Positions 55,643 through 62,951 of a DNA stretch of 64,000 bases are shown here, piece after piece; within the stretch, counting starts at the first letter, position 1; each line of letters opens with the position of its first letter. The notes beneath the pieces were generated by a model, which ran no database searches, was not told the origin of the DNA, and saw only the letters and a program-made list of their open reading frames with translations. Origin of the DNA: Herbaspirillum rubrisubalbicans. GTDB taxonomy: Bacteria > Pseudomonadota > Gammaproteobacteria > Burkholderiales > Burkholderiaceae_D. The DNA is taken from positions 4,216,001-4,280,000 of the forward strand of contig NZ_CP024996.1 in the NCBI RefSeq assembly GCF_003719195.1, read 5' to 3'. The position numbers were made by a program, and so were the translations under genes.

Positions 55643-56688
55643 GTGATCACCCCCAACGTGGCGATGCTTCCTACAGGGTTGATCACATCCGCCGCCGGCG
55701 TTGCCAGTGCGTAGTCATCCTCGCCTGCAGCTGAGCTGATGGCTGCCCGCATATGCGAGAGCTTGACGGTGCCGCCGGGGATCGCCTCCCGCCTCAACAG
55801 ATCGGCCAGCTCCGCCCGGATCGCCTCGCGCGTAGCAGGGGTGTTCGGGCTCAATTGCGTGAACTGGAAATTGATCGGCGCCCCTGTCGGCGCGGCCACA
55901 TACAGCTCCGCCGTGACCGGCCTCTTCGCATCCAGATACGCCTTCACCGCTGCCACGGCCGCAGCGTCAGGAATCGGTACCACATCGTTATCGCGCATGA
56001 AGCGTACCGTCACGGTACCGGCCCCCATCTCGCCCGGATATACCCACGCCCGCGTCACGCCCTGCACCTCCAGCGCCCAGGCTTCATAGTCGGATTTGGT
56101 ACCGCCGTTCGGCGGCTGCTGGATGCGCTCCAGCAAGCGAGCACGCCAGGCATCGACCGTTTCCTGCTCGGTGCCATCGGTGATGCCGGCAGGGCCCACG
56201 GTCATGCTGCTATCCAGGCCATCGATGGGCGTGACGAGTTTGAGTCCCACGCCTGCCGCCGTATTCCCTGCCGTCCCAGCCACCACGGCAACGAGCGGAA
56301 GTGACCCGGCGCCCACGGCCAGATTGGTCGCAGCAGAGGTCTTGTACTGCACCCCATCCTGACGCTGAATCAGCGTCCCAGCAGGCACAGTCAAGGCCGC
56401 AAAGGCGTTCACCGAGGCGAAGCCGGCGGACGGTGCCGCATCCTTCCTCGGCACCTTCCAGATGCTGGCGTATCGCGCCAGGTGATCTTCATCACAGCGG
56501 TCGATCATCAGCTGGTCCGCGAGCCAGTCCAGATGGCCATGCAGCCCGTCGACCGCACCGGATTGCACCACGGCCAGCACGTTGAGCGTGGCCACCGAAA
56601 GCCGGGCCTCGGCACCGGTGAGCCGGCCGTTGATATCGGCAAACGCTCGCGTTACCAGCTCCCGCAAAGTTGGCCTGTCAAATGGCAT
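55633..56688 (-). CDS. baseplate J protein (Mu gp47-like)
   Basis: A 351-aa baseplate wedge protein of the baseplate J family. It starts MPFDRPTLRELVTRAFADIN and includes HLDWLADQLMIDRCDEDHL, TVPAGTLIQRQDGVQYKT and TKSDYEAWALEVQGVTRAWV then YPGEMGAGTV, all characteristic. The start at 56688 directly abuts the gp46-like stop; a longer upstream frame is not gp47-like. Confidence 0.93.
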   Translation of the reverse strand: MPFDRPTLRELVTRAFADINGRLTGAEARLSVATLNVLAVVQSGAVDGLHGHLDWLADQLMIDRCDEDHLARYASIWKVPRKDAAPSAGFASVNAFAALTVPAGTLIQRQDGVQYKTSAATNLAVGAGSLPLVAVVAGTAGNTAAGVGLKLVTPIDGLDSSMTVGPAGITDGTEQETVDAWRARLLERIQQPPNGGTKSDYEAWALEVQGVTRAWVYPGEMGAGTVTVRFMRDNDVVPIPDAAAVAAVKAYLDAKRPVTAELYVAAPTGAPINFQFTQLSPNTPATREAIRAELADLLRREAIPGGTVKLSHMRAAISSAAGEDDYALATPAADVINPVGSIATLGVITWP

Positions 56689-57155
56689 TACATCCTCCCT
56701 TGATTGATATTCGACCAGGCGAAGTCGAAGCGATACTTGGCCGGCGCCTTCTTCGGCCGAGTGACCGTGACTGCGAGCCCAAGCCAACCCTGGCGAACGA
56801 TCTGCGCGTCGACCTGGACGGAATCCACAACACCGTCCTGGACGAGCCAGAGCAGTGCCTCCTGCCCGTATTCCCTTGCCTTCGCCACCACCTCTGCCAG
56901 CTGCTTTTCCCGCGCCAACAGCCAAAGGCGAGAGCCAATGCGCCGCCCTTCTCCGGCACCGCCGAGGGCGTCACCCCACCAGCCGCGCTTCGACGCGCTG
57001 GCGTCAGGTAGTGGGTCGTCATCCTCCGCACGCCGGTCGCTGAAGAGTGAGATCAGGATTGCCGTCTTGATGTCGTGATCCGTGGCCAGGTCGCCATTGA
57101 GCACAGCGATGTCGCCGCGATGATTGGCGGCGTCCCAAAAGATCTCAATGTCCAT
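56688..57155 (-). CDS. Mu gp46-like baseplate protein
   Basis: A 155-aa GP46-family protein. DIAVLNGDLATDHDIKTAIL, LFSDRRAEDDDPLP and RGWWGDAL are typical, and the SRLWLLAREKQLAEVVAKA region follows. Related to lysozyme-like gp25 baseplate components in position. It is translationally coupled on both sides by one-base overlaps. Confidence 0.9.
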   Translation of the reverse strand: MDIEIFWDAANHRGDIAVLNGDLATDHDIKTAILISLFSDRRAEDDDPLPDASASKRGWWGDALGGAGEGRRIGSRLWLLAREKQLAEVVAKAREYGQEALLWLVQDGVVDSVQVDAQIVRQGWLGLAVTVTRPKKAPAKYRFDFAWSNINQGRM

Positions 57156-57748
57156 TACATCTTCACCTGGTCCTTTCCGACGCGGCCGCCTTCCGGATTG
57201 GCGTGATCGTGGCCGTTATAAATGGCGCGCATATCCGACATCTTCTTGTTCCCGTGATCGCTGATATCGCCGTCTGCAGAGATGCTGCCGGTCACCTTGA
57301 GGTCACCGGCCATCTTGACTATCGGCGTATTCATATCGACCTCGGGCGTGTTCTGGATCGTGATCGGCTTCCCACCACCATCGATCACGATGCCGGCGCG
57401 GGTGAGGTATACCTTCTGACCCTGGTCGTCGTAAATCGCCACCTCACCGTCCTTCAGGCCACGCAAGCGATACCGCCGGTCATCCACCGCCACGATCACC
57501 GAGTGGTCCCGGTTACCGCCAATGAAGGTCGAGAGGAACTCCGCGCCAGGCTTCGGTACCGAGGTAAGGCCATACTGCTGCACGCGCTCCATCTGGTCGT
57601 AGTCCTCACCATCCATCAGCTTGCCGCGAATGAGCTGAATCGCGCCGCCATCGTTGGCCTTGCTGACGATGCCCCGGCCCAGCATGAGGTTGATCTTTGC
57701 CTTGAAGTCAGCGGTCGCTTCTCTGATTAATGCCAAGATGTCCATCAT
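57155..57748 (-). CDS. baseplate assembly / spike protein (Mu gp45-like, gpV)
   Basis: A 197-aa phage_base_V family protein. An N-terminal OB-fold region (GRGIVSKANDGGAIQLIRGK) is followed by beta-helix-type repeats (ITIQNTPEVDMNTPIVKMAG and onward) and a C-terminal NGHDHANPEGGR whose His residues may bind iron at the spike tip, as in Mu gp45. It pierces the outer membrane on contraction. Confidence 0.92.
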   Translation of the reverse strand: MMDILALIREATADFKAKINLMLGRGIVSKANDGGAIQLIRGKLMDGEDYDQMERVQQYGLTSVPKPGAEFLSTFIGGNRDHSVIVAVDDRRYRLRGLKDGEVAIYDDQGQKVYLTRAGIVIDGGGKPITIQNTPEVDMNTPIVKMAGDLKVTGSISADGDISDHGNKKMSDMRAIYNGHDHANPEGGRVGKDQVKM

Positions 57749-58917
57749 TTCCCCAGCACGTTGAATCGGTTTTGCGCCGCGCCGCCGGCAGGATCCGGGA
57801 TCTCGGGCAGTTGGTCGAATGCATTGCGTGAGACCAGCTGCAGCACCGTTGTCGAGCCGGCCTCATCGAGCTTGAAACTCGCCGAGGAGATCAGCCACCA
57901 GTCGTCCAGGCGCATCCAGGGGCACTGGATCCGGACCATCTTGTTGATCTCCCACAGCTCACCAGTGGCCTCCTCCCGCCAACCCTGCACTGTCACGGTG
58001 ACTTTCCTGGCCTTTGCTTCCCGGTTGGATGCCTCCCACTCGGCGCGCTTCTGGCAGCGAGCGGCATCAGCCTGAGTCTCGGCCACGATGATCAGTGGAC
58101 GATAGCGGCCGATCTGGCTGTGTCCGGTTTTACTCGACGGCGCGCGCTTGACGGCGCCCTTGGGGGAGGCATGGACCACGTCGAAGCGATCCGCGGCCGG
58201 TGCACCCGTCTGCCCCTGCACAGTGATCTCGCTGAAAAGTGCCGCGTGGCTGTTCTCGAACGAGGCCTGCAGGATGTTCTTTCCGTGCTGCAGGACCGTC
58301 TCGCATTCGCCACCCAGCCCGGCGCGCGTGATGACCAAGCCGCCTTCGCGGTCGGACACGAAAAGCACGCCTTCGGTCCTAGCCAGCTTATCCAGTGTCC
58401 GGAAGACTGTCTCGCCGGCCTGGCAAGCCTGGCGCGGCACCTTACCGCTGACCCTGGTCTTCTTGGGCGGCGTACCCTTCTTGCCCGCCTTCTTCTGCTT
58501 GGTGCTCAGGCGCTTGCCGCTCACCGTTTCATCGAAGATCGTGATACCGAATGGCTTACAGAGCGCCTCGGCGATCTGCTCCAGCGTCTGCCCAGCGAAG
58601 GCCGTTGTCGGTGCCGAGCAGTCCACAAGGTCGCCGGCCTTGTCCCGGCCCGTCACCTTGATCTCGTGGCTGCCCTGGTCATAAGTTACTGACACGACAT
58701 CGACGTAACCCGTGATCACCACGTCGTCTCCGATCAGGATCTCGCAGAATTCTCCGGGGGCAATCACCCAGTCCACCGGCTGCTCTGGCCAGCGCTCAGT
58801 AAGCGCCAACTCGAAGTTACCGGCCAGTTGCTCGATGCTGGTTCGCACGTTGATGCCCTTCCAGCCGCCATAGATCTGGCCGCCGACCCGCAAGGTCAGC
58901 AAATTGGAATCTGCCAT
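57745..58917 (-). CDS. baseplate hub protein (Mu gp44-like)
   Basis: A 390-aa baseplate hub protein of the Mu P/gp44 type. It begins MADSNLLTLRVGGQIYGGWK and has FELALTERWPEQ, GDDVVITGYVDVV and a C-terminal ISSASFKLDEAGSTTVLQLV. A basic insertion with GKKGTPPKK lies near residue 150, where Mu gp44 appears shorter by my recollection. GGAG lies 5 nt before the ATG at 58917; a GTG two codons upstream is possible. Confidence 0.9.
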   Translation of the reverse strand: MADSNLLTLRVGGQIYGGWKGINVRTSIEQLAGNFELALTERWPEQPVDWVIAPGEFCEILIGDDVVITGYVDVVSVTYDQGSHEIKVTGRDKAGDLVDCSAPTTAFAGQTLEQIAEALCKPFGITIFDETVSGKRLSTKQKKAGKKGTPPKKTRVSGKVPRQACQAGETVFRTLDKLARTEGVLFVSDREGGLVITRAGLGGECETVLQHGKNILQASFENSHAALFSEITVQGQTGAPAADRFDVVHASPKGAVKRAPSSKTGHSQIGRYRPLIIVAETQADAARCQKRAEWEASNREAKARKVTVTVQGWREEATGELWEINKMVRIQCPWMRLDDWWLISSASFKLDEAGSTTVLQLVSRNAFDQLPEIPDPAGGAAQNRFNVLGK

Positions 58918-58919
58918 CG

Positions 58920-60119
58920 TCACTCCGAAACAAATTGAAGGGGGCGCCCGGCCGGCACGAAGCCGGGATGCGCCACCGAGTTGCGGCTGACTAGGTCATC
59001 CGCCCTTCCCTGGGCGTACCAGGCATTTCCGTAGAAGTCATGCGCCAGCACGACGGCCGGCCGGACCTGCTGCTGCGTCACCGACACCAGGCTCGGCAGC
59101 GCAACCGTATTGCTGGCCAGGTGCTGCAGAGCCACCGTCCGAAGCTGCACCACCGCCTGGCTGGTCGCCTGACTGACCTTGTCCGAGAAAAGGATGGTAT
59201 CGGCCCGCTGGACAATCTCCGAGCGCAGCACCTGCGCCTCCGCAGTCGTGGCCGGCTGCGTTGTGGCCAGTTCGTAGATCCGATTGGACGTCGCGCTACC
59301 GCGCACCAGGTCACTGAAGGCCGTCTGATTGCGCACCACGGCGATTCGTGACGCCGTTGTCGCGTTGACAGCTGAGGCCGAAGACGCCAGCCCCTCGGAG
59401 AAGCTGAAGAAGGAGAGCCAGCGCTGCGCACCACCAATCAGCCCGAGCACGCCCTTTGCCAGCGACAGGGGTGCATCCAGGCTGCTGCGCAGGTTCTCAG
59501 GCAGCAGTGACGTGAGCACCGACGTCGGATCCGCCCGTATCCAATCCAAAGCACCGAGATCGACATCCGGCAGTGCCATGAGATTGTCCACCTGGCCGAG
59601 GGCATCATCGACTGCGAAATCCGGCATCCCGTCCACCGAGAAGTTGTCAGCAAAATCTTTCTCGAAGGACGCATCGCACACTCCGACCTGCTGAGATAGC
59701 TTGGCCTCGGTGTCCTCCGAGGTCTTCGGCTCTTCCTGCTTTCCCGCCTCGAGGAAGGTGATCGAGAACTTTGCCATCCCGCCTTCGCGCGATGACTCGG
59801 TGATCTGCACCTCACCGAACACGGTCACCGAGACCGTGCCGTAGTACGGGTGCACCAGCTGGCCAGGGCCTGCCTTCTCGATCGCGGCGATCAAGGCATC
59901 GCGCGGGACCATATAGTCGTTGTCGGCCGCCGGATCACCCAGCACGAAGGCATCCACCTTGTACTCACGTGCCCGCCGTCCCATGTCTTCCGCATAGGGA
60001 ATGTCGCGCTGCGGATATTCGTGCCGCGCAATACGGCGGCCGGCGCTCAGGCTGGATCCGTCGACGTTGAACTTCGCGCCTCGGAAACTCGCCTGGCGCA
60101 AGTTATCTCGCCATGCCAT
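58920..60119 (-). CDS. DNA circularisation protein N (Mu gp43-like)
   Basis: A 399-aa protein with the conserved N-terminal domain MAWRDNLRQASFRGAKFNVD, RRIARHEYPQRDIPYAEDMG and KVDAFVLGDPAADNDYM. This is the DNA-circulation family to which Mu gp43/N belongs; despite the name it acts as a tail/baseplate component. The C-terminal part is helical and less conserved. Confidence 0.9.
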   Translation of the reverse strand: MAWRDNLRQASFRGAKFNVDGSSLSAGRRIARHEYPQRDIPYAEDMGRRAREYKVDAFVLGDPAADNDYMVPRDALIAAIEKAGPGQLVHPYYGTVSVTVFGEVQITESSREGGMAKFSITFLEAGKQEEPKTSEDTEAKLSQQVGVCDASFEKDFADNFSVDGMPDFAVDDALGQVDNLMALPDVDLGALDWIRADPTSVLTSLLPENLRSSLDAPLSLAKGVLGLIGGAQRWLSFFSFSEGLASSASAVNATTASRIAVVRNQTAFSDLVRGSATSNRIYELATTQPATTAEAQVLRSEIVQRADTILFSDKVSQATSQAVVQLRTVALQHLASNTVALPSLVSVTQQQVRPAVVLAHDFYGNAWYAQGRADDLVSRNSVAHPGFVPAGRPLQFVSE

Positions 60120-60131
60120 GTGGTTTCTCCC

Positions 60132-61730
60132 TTACATCATGGCCAGGCCGGCCGTGACATCGATGTCCATCGCATTGCCGGCACGCTTAAGCTCGGTCAC
60201 CTTCGCCGGCGCCCCTTCCAGCTGGATCTTGAGCGTGCCGCCGACCTCCGTCTTGCCGGCGCTGGCGGCTTGGGCGGCCGTGATGTTGCTGGCCCGGTCG
60301 GTGGCAAAGGTGAACTTGAAGTCCTTCATGGCGTCCGGCATCAATCGGTCAGGCAAGATCGTCTTCAGGATCCCCAGGATGCCGTTGGCCAGCGCCTGCC
60401 ATCCCTCCAGCCAGACCTGGATCATGCCGCTGAAGAAGTTGACATCGAAGACGCCCTTGATCCGATCCCATGCACCGCTGACATAGGAAACGATGTTGTC
60501 CCAGTTCTTGTAGATGATCACGCCGAAAGCGACCACACCCGCAATCATCAGCCCGATTGGATTTGCAAGCATCACGCCCCACAGCGCCTGCAGTCCGCTC
60601 ATCGCCGCCGGCAACATCGTCCAGGCGAAGACGCTCAACTTGACAGCCGCCACACCCAGCGCCCAGCCTAACTGCCCGAAGGCCAGCAACACCGGCGACA
60701 TGAGACCGCCCAGCATCAACAGCGTGGAGACTGTCGGCCCGAAGGCGCTATTGAGCGACTTGAAGACTGCGCCGACCTTCTGCGCCACCTGCCAGAGGCC
60801 TTGGAACAACTGCACACCGATCTCGATGATCGCCGGCAGCTTCTCCAGGAAGGCGTCGAATTTGCTCTCGATCAGGCCACGGTTGGCCACCGTCCATTTC
60901 TGGATGTTCTCGAACATCGGCTGCAGCTTCTCGGCCAGCTTCAGACCGAGGAAGTTCTTGATGCCCTCGAACGTGCCTTGGAGCCGCTTCCACATCTTGT
61001 CGAATGAATCGGCCTGCTGCAGCTGGTCATCCGTGAAGATCCGGCCATCCGCCGTCATCTGTTCATACTTCTCACGGATCCCATCAGCACCACGGTTCAT
61101 GGTGCCCATCATGATCTCGCCAGACTTGCCCATCAGCTCCAGCAGGACCGCCTGCTTGGCAATGTCCTTATTGGAGCCCTTGAAGGCATCGGCCATGCGC
61201 TCGATCACCTCCTCGGGCTTCATCCCCTTCAGCTGCGCCATGGAGATTCCGACGCCCGCGAAGGCTTGCTGCTGCTCCTTCCCACCGGCCAGCGCCAGGC
61301 CCATTGCCTTCTTCAGCTTGCCCATGGCGGCGGCGGCGTCTTCCATGGTGCCGCCATCTTCCTTCACCAGCTCGCCGAACACCTGCAGGCGCTGGGCGTT
61401 GATCTGGTATTTCTCGGCCAGGTCACCGACGCTGTCAGCGGCCTCGGCCGCTGCGACCCCGAAATGGAGGATCTCCCCGACCGTGCCGGCATACACACCG
61501 CCGATCCCGACCGTAGTGACAGCCAGTCCCACCAGCGACTTGGACAGTGCGCCGACCGCGGATTTGACCTTGCCCAGGCCCGTGGCGTCGTACAGCTTGC
61601 CAAAGGCCGAGTGCAGATCGCCGGCCGGCTTAATCATGCCTTCCAGCTTGGCGCCGATCTCATTGAGGGTGGTCGAGGCCTTGTCGATGGCCGAGATCAC
61701 CAGCTCTGTTTTTGTCTGTTGCGTTCCCAT
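60132..61730 (-). CDS. tail tape measure protein (Mu gp42-like)
   Basis: A 532-aa tape measure protein that sets tail length and passes through the hub. It has alternating helical and hydrophobic segments (for example LVGLAVTTVGIGGVYAGTVG and LANPIGLMIAGVVAFGVIIY). The NIVSYVSGAWDRIKGVFDVN segment near residue 425 is typical. At 532 aa it is short, which implies a short tail or a split function. It is preceded by a hairpin terminator and a small membrane protein gene. Confidence 0.9.
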   Translation of the reverse strand: MGTQQTKTELVISAIDKASTTLNEIGAKLEGMIKPAGDLHSAFGKLYDATGLGKVKSAVGALSKSLVGLAVTTVGIGGVYAGTVGEILHFGVAAAEAADSVGDLAEKYQINAQRLQVFGELVKEDGGTMEDAAAAMGKLKKAMGLALAGGKEQQQAFAGVGISMAQLKGMKPEEVIERMADAFKGSNKDIAKQAVLLELMGKSGEIMMGTMNRGADGIREKYEQMTADGRIFTDDQLQQADSFDKMWKRLQGTFEGIKNFLGLKLAEKLQPMFENIQKWTVANRGLIESKFDAFLEKLPAIIEIGVQLFQGLWQVAQKVGAVFKSLNSAFGPTVSTLLMLGGLMSPVLLAFGQLGWALGVAAVKLSVFAWTMLPAAMSGLQALWGVMLANPIGLMIAGVVAFGVIIYKNWDNIVSYVSGAWDRIKGVFDVNFFSGMIQVWLEGWQALANGILGILKTILPDRLMPDAMKDFKFTFATDRASNITAAQAASAGKTEVGGTLKIQLEGAPAKVTELKRAGNAMDIDVTAGLAMM

Positions 61731-61745
61731 TCGATTCTCGCGGGC

Positions 61746-61780
61746 AAAAGAAAAGCCCCGCCGGGTTTCCCAGGCGGGGC
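61746..61780 (-). terminator. terminator-like hairpin before the tape measure gene
   Basis: On the minus strand GCCCCGCC pairs with GGCGGGGC around a 10-nt loop and is followed by TTTTCTTTT. It lies inside the late operon, between the 61-aa gene and the tape measure gene, so it should either be read through or lower downstream expression. Confidence 0.75.
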
Positions 61781-61799
61781 TTGTCAGAGTTGCGTTACG

Positions 61800-61985
61800 T
61801 CAGGAGAAGAGGATGCCGAAGAGGCCAATCACAAAGCGCAGACCGAGCCAGGCGATACTGGCTACCAGGATCAGCCCTAGCACTGCAGGAATCAGCCCGA
61901 TAGCACCGGCACCGAATGCCAGCAGGCCGACCAGACCTGTCATGCGACCGGGCACTTCCTTCTTAGGTTTGGCGGGTTTTTCCAT
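61800..61985 (-). CDS. 61-aa membrane protein, unknown
   Basis: A basic N-terminus MEKPAKPKKEVPGR is followed by two hydrophobic helices (LVGLLAFGAGAIGLIPAVLG and LILVASIAWLGLRFVIGLFG). It sits between the tail chaperone and tape measure genes, a place normally free of membrane proteins, and upstream of a terminator. No good ribosome binding site is seen. It could be an exclusion or immunity-type moron. Confidence 0.5.
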   Translation of the reverse strand: MEKPAKPKKEVPGRMTGLVGLLAFGAGAIGLIPAVLGLILVASIAWLGLRFVIGLFGILFS

Positions 61986-62014
61986 CGGCCCATTCTAACA
62001 GAATGCCCTGACCG

Positions 62015-62580
62015 TCAAGACGAGCCCTGCATCCGCTGTTGCGCCTTGATCACCTCACTGGCCTCATTGGCCCAGAAGTCCAACTCCCAGCTATCCATCT
62101 CCCACATCTCACTCGGCGGAAAGTGGTAGAAGTGCGCGATCAGGCCGATGGCGTCACGCCAGTGCCACGTACCAAAAAAGGCGCCACCTTCCCCACCAGC
62201 TCGATCACATCGACCGCGTCCAGCTCATCCAGCGTGTCCGCCGGCAAGCCATTCATCTCCGCGATGAACTTCAGCGCGCCACCGAACTTCCCGTCCGAAG
62301 TCTTCGGATCGACACCCTTCATCTCTTTCGCCTTCAGGCGGCGCAGTTTCAGGAAGGTGATATCGGAACCGTCCGCCGCCTTGATCGGGAATGCCAGGTC
62401 GTAGCGATCTTCCTGCACCACCGTGATGCTACCTGCGGGCACCGGCGCGGTGCCGTCGCCCACCGGCGCCGATGCCGGCGTGCCCATGGAAGGCGGCAGC
62501 GTGGGCGATGGTGCAGACGTCTGCACAGGGCCGGCGGTCGGGCCGTTCGGTTGGCGCTCGTAGAATTGATCGTAGCTCAT
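62015..62580 (-). CDS. frameshifted tail assembly chaperone (188 aa, -1 frameshift)
   Basis: The slippery heptamer T-TTT-TTG in the zero frame of the chaperone gene (minus strand 62179-62173) allows a -1 shift. The -1 frame continues for 52 codons to a TGA at 62015. It encodes DAIGLIAHFYHFPPSEMWEM then DSWELDFWANEA, the conserved GpE'-type motif. Such extensions recruit the tape measure protein during tail assembly in Mu, P2 and lambda. Confidence 0.85.
62140..62580 (-). CDS. tail assembly chaperone (Mu gp41-like), zero-frame product
   Basis: A 146-aa protein. The first 55 residues are Pro/Ala/Thr-rich; then comes the conserved segment YDLAFPIKAADGSDITFLKL and LRRLKAKEMKG, ending near KVAPFLVRG. 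This is the short product of a gene that also makes a -1 frameshifted fusion. It is between the tail tube and tape measure genes, as in all contractile-tail phages. Confidence 0.88.
   Translation of the reverse strand: MSYDQFYERQPNGPTAGPVQTSAPSPTLPPSMGTPASAPVGDGTAPVPAGSITVVQEDRYDLAFPIKAADGSDITFLKLRRLKAKEMKGVDPKTSDGKFGGALKFIAEMNGLPADTLDELDAVDVIELVGKVAPFLVRGTGVTPSA
62511..62526. repeat. 16-bp palindrome, copy 2
   Basis: This is an exact second copy of GTGCAGACGTCTGCAC, here inside the coding sequence of the tail assembly chaperone (encoding part of the Pro/Thr/Ser-rich N-terminus). Confidence 0.85.
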
Positions 62581-62939
62581 GCTTGCTCCGCCGGTGCACC
62601 GATGAACTTGAGCGACGCCTTACCATCGCCCGCCTGCGGACTGATCGGGGACTCCAGAGCAGCACCGCGCACGATGAATTGCTGGCCCGAGTCACACTCG
62701 AACACGATGGAGCCATTGGTCATCGCGTTCAATCCCACGATATCGGTATCAGCATTGACCGCGATATCGCATTCGATCTCGGCATGGGCCGGTGTCTCAG
62801 TCCAGCCGAGGTAGCCGTGGTCGCCCACGACAGGCTTGCGGCCGACGCCGCCCGGATTGAGCTTTGCAGTGCCGGGCAGGCTGGCGATACTCGCGCCATT
62901 GACGCGGATGAATGCGCGCCCGAAATACTTTGCTGGCAT
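62577..62939 (-). CDS. tail tube protein (Mu gpM-like)
   Basis: A 120-aa tail tube subunit. FIRVNGASIASLPGTAKLNP then GGVGRKPVVGDHG, WTETPAHAEIECDIAV and SIVFECDSGQQFIVRGA match the Mu-type tail tube family. It polymerises inside the sheath to form the DNA channel. Its stop overlaps the chaperone start by 4 bp. Confidence 0.92.
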   Translation of the reverse strand: MPAKYFGRAFIRVNGASIASLPGTAKLNPGGVGRKPVVGDHGYLGWTETPAHAEIECDIAVNADTDIVGLNAMTNGSIVFECDSGQQFIVRGAALESPISPQAGDGKASLKFIGAPAEQA

Positions 62940-62951
62940 GTAAGCCTCCTA

